Below, piece after piece: positions 58,851 to 64,000 of a stretch of 64,000 nucleotides of DNA; the stretch's first letter is position 1; every line of letters begins with the position of its first letter. A program made the translations under genes and the position numbers. Below the pieces are notes generated by a model. That model searched no databases, was not told the DNA's origin, and saw nothing but the letters and a program-made list of their open reading frames with translations. The DNA is from Nocardioides antri (lineage in GTDB: Bacteria; Actinomycetota; Actinomycetes; Propionibacteriales; Nocardioidaceae): positions 806,189 to 870,188 of the forward strand of contig NZ_VUJW01000001.1 in NCBI RefSeq assembly GCF_008373765.1. Reading direction: 5' to 3'.

Positions 58851-61721
58851 CTACTCGGAGTACGCGTCCACCGGCGGGCAGGAGCAGACCAGGTTGCGGT
58901 CGCCGTACGCCTGGTCGATGCGGGCCACCGGCGGCCAGTACTTGTCACCGCTGATGCCGGACGGGAAGACCGCCTCCTCGCGGGAGTAGGCACGGTCCCA
59001 CTCCCCCACCAGCGCGCGGGCGGTGTGCGGGGCGTGGTGCAGCGGGGAGTCGTCGACCTTCCACTCGCCGGACACGACCCGGTCGATCTCGCCCTTGATG
59101 GCGCTCATCGCGTCGCAGAACCGGTCGAGCTCGGCGAGGTCCTCGGACTCCGTCGGCTCCACCATCAGCGTGCCGGCGACCGGGAACGACATCGTCGGAG
59201 CGTGGAAGCCGTAGTCGATGAGCCGCTTGGCCACGTCGTCCACGGTGACGCCCGTCTGCCTGGTGATCTCGCGCAGGTCGAGGATGCACTCGTGGGCGAC
59301 CAGGCCGGAGTCGCCGCGGTAGAGCACCGGGAAGTGCTCCCCCAGCCGCGCGGCGACGTAGTTGGCCGACAACACCGCCACGGCGGTGGCCTGGGCGAGT
59401 CCCTCGGCGCCCATCATCCGCACGTAGGCCCACGAGATCGGCAGGATCCCGGTGGAGCCGTACGGCGCCGCGCTGATCGCGCCCACGCCCTCGCGCTTGG
59501 ACTCCTCGGGGTGGAGCGGGTGCGACGGGAGGTACGGCGCCAGGTGCTCGCGCACGGCGACCGGGCCCACGCCCGGTCCGCCCCCGCCGTGGGGGATGCA
59601 GAAGGTCTTGTGCAGGTTGAGGTGGGAGACGTCCCCACCGAACTGACCCGGCTTCGCGTAGCCGAGCAGGGCGTTGAAGTTGGCGCCGTCGATGTAGACC
59701 TGACCGCCGTGGGCGTGCACGATCTCGCACAGCTCGGTGATGGTCTCCTCGTAGACGCCGTGGGTCGACGGGTAGGTCACCATGATCGCGGCGAGCGTGT
59801 CGGCGTGCTGCTCGCACTTGGCGCGCAGGTCGTCGAGGTCGACGGTGCCGTCGTCGTTCGCCTTCACCACGACGACCGACATGCCGGCCATGACCGCGGA
59901 CGCTGGGTTGGTGCCGTGCGCCGACGACGGGATGAGGCAGACGCGGCGGGCATGCTCGCCCTTCGCGTCGTGGTAGGCACGGATCGCCAGCATCCCGGCG
60001 AACTCGCCCTGCGACCCGGCGTTCGGCTGGATCGAGACCGTGTCGTAGCCCGTGACCTCGGCCAGCCAGCTCTCGAGCTCGGCGACCAGCTGGCGGTAGC
60101 CGCCGGCGTCCCCGGCCGGCACGAACGGGTGGAGGTCGGCGAAGCCCGGCAGCGAGATCGGCTCCATCTCGGTCGTCGCGTTGAGCTTCATCGTGCAGGA
60201 GCCGAGTGGGATCATCCCGCGGTCCAGCGCGTAGTCGCGGTTGGAGAGCCGGTGCAGGTAGCGCAGCATCGACGTCTCGTTGTGGTGGGTGTTGAAGACC
60301 GGGTGGGTGAGGAACTCGGTGGTCCGGCGCAGGTCGGCGGGCAGGGCGTCGGACGTGGTGCGGTCGACGCCGTCGATGTCGGTGCCCTCGATGCCGAACG
60401 CCCTGAGGACGGTCGACACCGTCGACCTGGTCGTGCACTCCGACGTCGACAGCGCGACGGTGTCGGCGTCGACCAGCCGGAGGTGCACGCCGAGGCTGCG
60501 GGCAGCAGTGACGACGTCCGCCGCGCGGCCGGGCACCGGCACGGTCAGGGTGTCGAAGAACTGCTCGGTGGTCGGCGCGAAGCCGCCCGCGGTCAGCGCG
60601 TGCGCGAGGACCGCGGCGTAGCGGTGGGTGCGGGTCGCGATCTGCCGGAGGCCCTCCGGCCCGTGGTAGACGGCGTACATCGACGCCGTGACCGCGAGCA
60701 GCACCTGGGCGGTGCAGATGTTGGAGGTCGCCTTGTCGCGGCGGATGTGCTGCTCGCGGGTCTGGAGGGCGAGCCGGTAGGCGGGCCGCCCCTCGGCGTC
60801 CTGGGAGACCCCGACCAGGCGACCCGGGAGCTGGCGCTCGAGGCCTGCCGTGACGCTCATGAACCCCGCGTGGGGTCCGCCGTAGAAGAGCGGCACGCCG
60901 AACCGCTGGCTCGAGCCCACGACGACATCGGCGCCGAGCGAGCCCGGCGCCTCGAGCAGGGTCAGCGAGAGCAGGTCGGCCGCCACCACGGCGAGGCCGC
61001 CGCGCTCGTGGACGGCCTCGATGAGCGGGCGCGGGTCCAGGATCCGACCGGACGTGCCGGGGTACTGGATGAGGACGCCCGCCAGCTCGCCGTCGGGCAG
61101 GCCGGAGGTCAGGTCGGCGACCACGACCTCGGTGCCGATCGCCTCGGCGCGGGTGAGCACGACGTCGATCGTCTGCGGCAGCGCGTCGGCGTCGATGACG
61201 AACGGACCGTTGAGGTTGCGCCGCGCCCGGTGCACCAGCGCGAGCGCCTCCGCAGCCGCGGTGCCCTCGTCGAGCAGGGACGAGCCGGAGGTCGGCAGTC
61301 CGGTGAGGTCGCTGATCATCGTCTGGAAGTTGAGAAGCGCCTCGAGCCGGCCCTGCGAGATCTCCGGCTGGTACGGCGTGTAGGCGGTGTACCAGCTCGG
61401 GTCCTCGAGCACGTTGCGGCGTACGACGGGCGGCGTGACCGTGGCGTGGTAGCCGAGGCCGATCATCGGCTCGCCCGGCCGGTTGGCCGCGGCGAGGGAG
61501 CGGAGCTCCTCGGCGACGGCGGCCTCGCTCAGCGCTGCCGGCAGGTCGAGCGGCTCCGAGGTCCGGATGCCGGCGGGCACGGCGTCCGCCATGAGCGCCT
61601 CGATCGAGGGGTACCCGAGCCGGTCGAGCATCGTGGCAGTCGCGGCGTCGTCAGGTCCGAGGTGGCGGCTGACGAACGGCAGCACGCCGTCGAGCTCGGG
61701 AAGAGTGGGCTGGTCGGACAA
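58851..61721 (-). CDS. gcvP: Glycine dehydrogenase (decarboxylating), P protein
   Basis: PLP enzyme that decarboxylates glycine and passes the aminomethyl group to lipoyl-GcvH. The 956-residue protein fuses both halves of the P protein. The PLP lysine is Lys705 in [21 protein letters not shown], and [22 protein letters not shown] precedes it; the N-terminal domain has [21 protein letters not shown] and DEGTAAAEA. The start is TTG 61721 with AGGAG 8 bases upstream. A glycine riboswitch controls it from the leader. gcvT and gcvH are not in the window, but gcvH is normally beyond garA. Confidence 0.96.
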   Translation of the reverse strand: MSDQPTLPELDGVLPFVSRHLGPDDAATATMLDRLGYPSIEALMADAVPAGIRTSEPLDLPAALSEAAVAEELRSLAAANRPGEPMIGLGYHATVTPPVVRRNVLEDPSWYTAYTPYQPEISQGRLEALLNFQTMISDLTGLPTSGSSLLDEGTAAAEALALVHRARRNLNGPFVIDADALPQTIDVVLTRAEAIGTEVVVADLTSGLPDGELAGVLIQYPGTSGRILDPRPLIEAVHERGGLAVVAADLLSLTLLEAPGSLGADVVVGSSQRFGVPLFYGGPHAGFMSVTAGLERQLPGRLVGVSQDAEGRPAYRLALQTREQHIRRDKATSNICTAQVLLAVTASMYAVYHGPEGLRQIATRTHRYAAVLAHALTAGGFAPTTEQFFDTLTVPVPGRAADVVTAARSLGVHLRLVDADTVALSTSECTTRSTVSTVLRAFGIEGTDIDGVDRTTSDALPADLRRTTEFLTHPVFNTHHNETSMLRYLHRLSNRDYALDRGMIPLGSCTMKLNATTEMEPISLPGFADLHPFVPAGDAGGYRQLVAELESWLAEVTGYDTVSIQPNAGSQGEFAGMLAIRAYHDAKGEHARRVCLIPSSAHGTNPASAVMAGMSVVVVKANDDGTVDLDDLRAKCEQHADTLAAIMVTYPSTHGVYEETITELCEIVHAHGGQVYIDGANFNALLGYAKPGQFGGDVSHLNLHKTFCIPHGGGGPGVGPVAVREHLAPYLPSHPLHPEESKREGVGAISAAPYGSTGILPISWAYVRMMGAEGLAQATAVAVLSANYVAARLGEHFPVLYRGDSGLVAHECILDLREITRQTGVTVDDVAKRLIDYGFHAPTMSFPVAGTLMVEPTESEDLAELDRFCDAMSAIKGEIDRVVSGEWKVDDSPLHHAPHTARALVGEWDRAYSREEAVFPSGISGDKYWPPVARIDQAYGDRNLVCSCPPVDAYSE

Positions 61722-61784
61722 CGGAGGGGCTCCTCGGATCGTGTGATCACGTCACCCTCCCCCTCTGTCACCGCAACGCCGCAG

Positions 61785-61880
61785 CTCCAGAGTCGCCCGT
61801 CCGCGCGGTCCTGGTGCCTGAGAGGTTCCGGGGAGGATTTGCCCCTTCGGCGCTGGGTCGGGCCCAGACTCTCCCGCGCG
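61785..61880 (-). promoter_or_regulatory. Glycine riboswitch, single aptamer
   Basis: In the gcvP leader. Conserved elements in order on the minus strand: GGGAGAGTC, GCGCCGAAGGGGCAA, CCCCGGAACCTCTCAGGCA, CCAGGACCG and GACTCTGG. Stem P1 pairs AGAGTC (61867-61872) with GACTCT (61789-61794). No second aptamer follows before the gcvP start. Confidence 0.92.
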
Positions 61881-61894
61881 GGATCAGCAGGCCG

Positions 61895-61900
61895 AGACTA
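61895..61900 (-). promoter_or_regulatory. -10 box of the riboswitch-gcvP transcript
   Basis: TAGTCT on the minus strand, about 15 bases before the aptamer, so the RNA would begin just ahead of it. Confidence 0.55.
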
Positions 61901-61912
61901 CCAGCCGGAGGC

Positions 61913-62509
61913 TCAGACAGCGTTGCGCGCGGCGCGACGCGCGGCCAGCTCGTCGCTGGCGAGCGGCTCGGTCGGCTCCTGGGCGGCGTGCTCGCTGGGG
62001 AGCTGGGCAAGGGTGCCCTCGATCTCACGCCAGACGCCGCCGATCGCGATGCCGAACACGCCCTGGCCGCCCTGCAGCAGGTCGATGACCTCGTCGTTGC
62101 TGGTGCAGTAGTAGACCGACGCGCCGTCGCTCATCAGGGTGACCTGGGTGAGGTCGTCGGTGCCGCGCTCCCGAAGGTGGGTGACCGCCGTGCGGATCTG
62201 CTGGAGCGAGATGCCCGCGTCGAGAAGGCGCTTGATGACCTTGAGGATGAGGATGTCGCGGAAGCTGTAGAGGCGCTGCGAGCCGCTGCCGCTCGCGCCG
62301 CGGACGCTCGGCTCGATCAGGCCGGTGCGGGCCCAGTAGTCGAGCTGGCGGTAGGTGATGCCGGCCGCGTTGCAGGCGGTCGGACCGCGATAACCGAGGT
62401 CGCTCGGGAGGGGCGACACGTCGTCGGTGAAGAGCAGGCCCTGCTCCTCGGCGACGCCGGCAGCGACGTTGGCAGCCTGGCTGCCTGCGTCGGGCTGGTG
62501 CTCGTTCAC
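61913..62509 (-). CDS. MerR-family transcriptional regulator (Rv1830-like)
   Basis: A 198-residue regulator. The N-terminal MerR helix-turn-helix is present but preceded by a 35-residue polar leader: TACNAAGITYRQLDYWARTGLIEPSVRG, then GSGSQRLYSFRDILILKVIKRLLDAGISLQQIRTAV in blocks. No C-terminal Cys metal site is seen. The middle SDGASVYYCTSNDEVIDLLQGGQGVFGI is typical of the Rv1830 group. GTG 62509 is 5 bases after GGAGG. The order garA-MerR-DUF151-MerR-gcvP matches M. tuberculosis. A 23-bp palindrome lies 103 bases upstream. Confidence 0.9.
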   Translation of the reverse strand: MNEHQPDAGSQAANVAAGVAEEQGLLFTDDVSPLPSDLGYRGPTACNAAGITYRQLDYWARTGLIEPSVRGASGSGSQRLYSFRDILILKVIKRLLDAGISLQQIRTAVTHLRERGTDDLTQVTLMSDGASVYYCTSNDEVIDLLQGGQGVFGIAIGGVWREIEGTLAQLPSEHAAQEPTEPLASDELAARRAARNAV

Positions 62510-62555
62510 GCGGTCCTCCGGTCGAGTCGTGGGGTCCGGATCAATCGGACTCTTC

Positions 62556-62586
62556 AAGGTACGGCGCGGGGGTGGGCAATGTCCAA
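62556..62586 (-). promoter_or_regulatory. Candidate promoter of the Rv1830-like gene with 19-bp spacer
   Basis: TTGGAC (62586-62581) and TACCTT (62561-62556) with 19 bases between, on the minus strand. A 19-bp spacer is typical of MerR-controlled promoters. Confidence 0.5.
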
Positions 62587-62611
62587 GACGTCACCCCGGC
62601 GTGTCGCAACT

Positions 62612-62634
62612 CTCACCCTCAACTTGAGGGTGAG
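62612..62634. promoter_or_regulatory. 23-bp palindrome, candidate MerR-type operator
   Basis: CTCACCCTCAA (62612-62622), one base, then TTGAGGGTGAG (62624-62634): perfect 11-bp arms. The CTCAA/TTGAG core resembles MerR-family sites, and two MerR genes flank it. Confidence 0.8.
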
Positions 62635-62651
62635 GCAGTCCGTGCGAGCCA

Positions 62652-63119
62652 TCAGTGAGCCTCGAAGTCCTCCGGCGAGACGTGGTCGAGGAACTCCCGG
62701 AACTTCTCGACCTCGTCCTCCTGCTCCGCCGGGACGGCGAGACCCGCCTCGTCGAGGACCTCCTCGGAGCAGTAGATCGTGGTGCCGGTGCGCAGCGCGA
62801 GCGCGATCGAGTCGGACGGCCGCGCACTCACCTCGGCGCCGGAGCCGAAGACGAGCGTGGCGTAGAAGACGCCGTCCTTGACATCGGTGATCCGCACCTC
62901 GGCCAGCTCGTTGCCGGTCGCGGTGAGGATGTCCTTCATCAGGTCGTGCGTCAGCGGCCGTGGCGGCACCACCCCCTGCTGGGCGAAGGCGATCGCGGTG
63001 GCCTCGACCGCGCCGATCCAGATCGGCAGGTAGCGGTCCCCCGACACCTCGCGCAGCAGCACGATCGGCTGGTTCGAGGGCATCTCCACCCGCACACCCA
63101 TCACGTCGACCTCGCGCAT
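62652..63119 (-). CDS. Bifunctional nuclease family protein (DUF151)
   Basis: A 155-residue protein of the DUF151 (BFN) family: REVDVMGVRVEMPSNQPIVLLREVSGDRYLPIWIGAVEATAIAFAQQG, PRPLTHDLMKDIL, and RPSDSIALALRTGTTIYCSEEVLDEAG, read in blocks. Plant and archaeal relatives have nuclease activity; the bacterial role is unclear. It is the counterpart of M. tuberculosis Rv1829 and lies between the two MerR genes. ATG 63119 is 6 bases after a TAGGGT box. Confidence 0.92.
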   Translation of the reverse strand: MREVDVMGVRVEMPSNQPIVLLREVSGDRYLPIWIGAVEATAIAFAQQGVVPPRPLTHDLMKDILTATGNELAEVRITDVKDGVFYATLVFGSGAEVSARPSDSIALALRTGTTIYCSEEVLDEAGLAVPAEQEDEVEKFREFLDHVSPEDFEAH

Positions 63120-63125
63120 GCATCC

Positions 63126-63131
63126 ACCCTA
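63126..63131 (-). promoter_or_regulatory. -10 box of the DUF151 gene (leaderless)
   Basis: TAGGGT on the minus strand, 6 bases before ATG 63119. Confidence 0.6.
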
Positions 63132-63161
63132 CTCCGCGGGCGGAGAGCCGGAGGAGGACCG

Positions 63162-63893
63162 TCAGAGCCGGCGCAGGCCTGCTTTGACGAGGGTCGCGTG
63201 CAGCCGGACGGACAGGGCGGCGATCTCGCTGATCGCCTCCTCCGCCCGGGCGGACGCGGAGGCGTCGCGGCCGCGCCGGACCGGGGCCACGACCTGCTCG
63301 ACCAGCCCGACCTCGCGGTCGGCGGCGGTCTTGAACGCGCGCAGGTGACGGGGCTCGAGGCCGAACGAGGCGAGCTCCCGGGCAGCCTGGGCGATCACGA
63401 GGGCGTCGGTGTCGTAGTGACCGGTCGCGGTCGCCGTGATGAGGCCGTAGTCCTCCAGCTGCTTGAGCAGGTCCTCCTCGATCTCGGCGATCTTGACCAG
63501 CTCCTTGCGGGACAGGCGGAACCGGTCGGTGCGCTGGAAGGACTCGGCGGCCGGCAGGCCGTCGGCAGCGAGCGCGACCTTGGGGACGGTGGGGACGACC
63601 GGGTCGATCTGGGGCGGCTCGAGGCCGCGATCGATGGCGTCGAGGTGCTCGCGGATGACGTCGAGCGGGAGGTAGTGGTCGCGCTTCATCCGCAGGACGT
63701 AGCGCAGCCGGTCGACGTCGGCGTCGGAGAACTTGCGGTAACCCGCCGGCGTGCGCTGGGGCTTGATCAGCCCCTTCTCCTCCCAGAAGCGGATCTTCGG
63801 GATCGTGATGTCGGGGAAGTCCGAGCGCAGCAGGTCGAGGACCTGGCCGATGTTGAGGAGCGCCTCGTGGCGCTCTGCGGACTGGATCCCCAC
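63162..63893 (-). CDS. MerR-family transcriptional regulator (Rv1828-like)
   Basis: A 243-residue regulator: LLNIGQVLDLLRSDFPDITIPKIRFWEEKGLIKPQRTPAGYRKFSDADVDRLRYVLRMKRDHYLPLDVIREHLD, read in blocks, is the MerR DNA-binding domain. The C-terminal half (RLSRKELVKIAEIEEDLLKQLEDYGLI, HYDTDALVIAQAARELASFGLEPRHL) is a second helical domain characteristic of the Rv1828 group and has no metal-binding Cys. GTG 63893 begins 5 bases after the stop of the FHA gene. It could bind the 23-bp palindrome at 62612-62634. Confidence 0.92.
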   Translation of the reverse strand: MGIQSAERHEALLNIGQVLDLLRSDFPDITIPKIRFWEEKGLIKPQRTPAGYRKFSDADVDRLRYVLRMKRDHYLPLDVIREHLDAIDRGLEPPQIDPVVPTVPKVALAADGLPAAESFQRTDRFRLSRKELVKIAEIEEDLLKQLEDYGLITATATGHYDTDALVIAQAARELASFGLEPRHLRAFKTAADREVGLVEQVVAPVRRGRDASASARAEEAISEIAALSVRLHATLVKAGLRRL

Positions 63894-63898
63894 GAGCG

Positions 63899-64000
63899 TC
63901 AGACGTCCTCGTGCCCTGCGAAGAACACCAGACGGTACTTCCCGATCTGGACCTCGTCGCTGTCCTTGAGCGGCACCGTCTCGATCCGGTCGCGGTTGAC
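63899..64000 (-). CDS. garA: FHA-domain protein, C-terminal fragment (GarA-like)
   Basis: Only the last 33 residues are in the window: NRDRIETVPLKDSDEVQIGKYRLVFFAGHEDV in two blocks, running off the right edge. This is the end of a forkhead-associated domain and closely resembles the GarA C-terminus. GarA is phosphorylated by PknB/PknG and inhibits glutamate and 2-oxoglutarate enzymes. The neighbouring MerR gene order supports the assignment; the N-terminal phospho-motif lies outside the window. Confidence 0.8.
   Translation of the reverse strand, partial: VNRDRIETVPLKDSDEVQIGKYRLVFFAGHEDV

Overview
This window is a chromosomal segment of a high-GC actinobacterium, most likely Nocardioidaceae (Nocardioides-like). 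This rests on the very GC-rich codon usage, the Pup-proteasome genes, F420-type (LLM) oxidoreductases, RbpA, and gene orders familiar from Mycobacterium and Streptomyces. No rRNA, tRNA, insertion sequence, prophage or CRISPR array was seen. Genes are dense, and many start 6-7 bases after a TANNNT box, which suggests leaderless transcripts.

Region 1 (1-14.1 kb) is the conserved prcA / pafA / FKBP / pafBC / tatAC / diacylglycerol kinase / helY / 5'-3' exonuclease block. A FAD-Rieske oxidoreductase lies antisense between prcA and pafA. This block covers protein pupylation, the PafBC DNA-damage activator, Tat export and RNA helicase functions.

Region 2 (14.2-20 kb) is a lysine aminomutase catabolic island: an Lrp-type regulator, a radical-SAM KamA-family enzyme, and divergently kdd, kamD, kamE and kal with 4-base overlaps. 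Together they would take lysine through beta-lysine and 3,5-diaminohexanoate towards crotonyl-CoA. The cleavage enzyme Kce is not in the window.

Region 3 (20-27.5 kb) holds envelope and transcription functions: lnt, ppm1, fxsA and rbpA. Next comes an operon of an HTH-MurA fusion, a glycerophosphodiester phosphodiesterase and an UMF1-type transporter. A perfect 12-bp palindrome sits directly upstream of the murA -10 box.

Region 4 (27.5-47.4 kb) is accessory in character: hydrolases, short-chain dehydrogenases, VOC proteins, a diguanylate cyclase, a short UvrA paralogue, small membrane and Cys-rich proteins, a secreted serine protease, and a HelR RNA-polymerase-recycling ATPase preceded by a perfect rifamycin-associated element. 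An alpha/beta hydrolase here has an apparently perfect RecA-NDp promoter, linking it to the pafBC genes of region 1. A 13-bp tandem repeat and several unexplained palindromes also lie here.

Region 5 (47.4-64 kb) contains a SpoIVB-type (S55) secreted protein, pepN, rmuC, tldD/tldE, an HxlR regulator with a divergent drug exporter, and the conserved block gcvP (behind a single-aptamer glycine riboswitch), MerR, DUF151 nuclease, MerR and FHA protein (garA), in the same order as in Mycobacterium tuberculosis.
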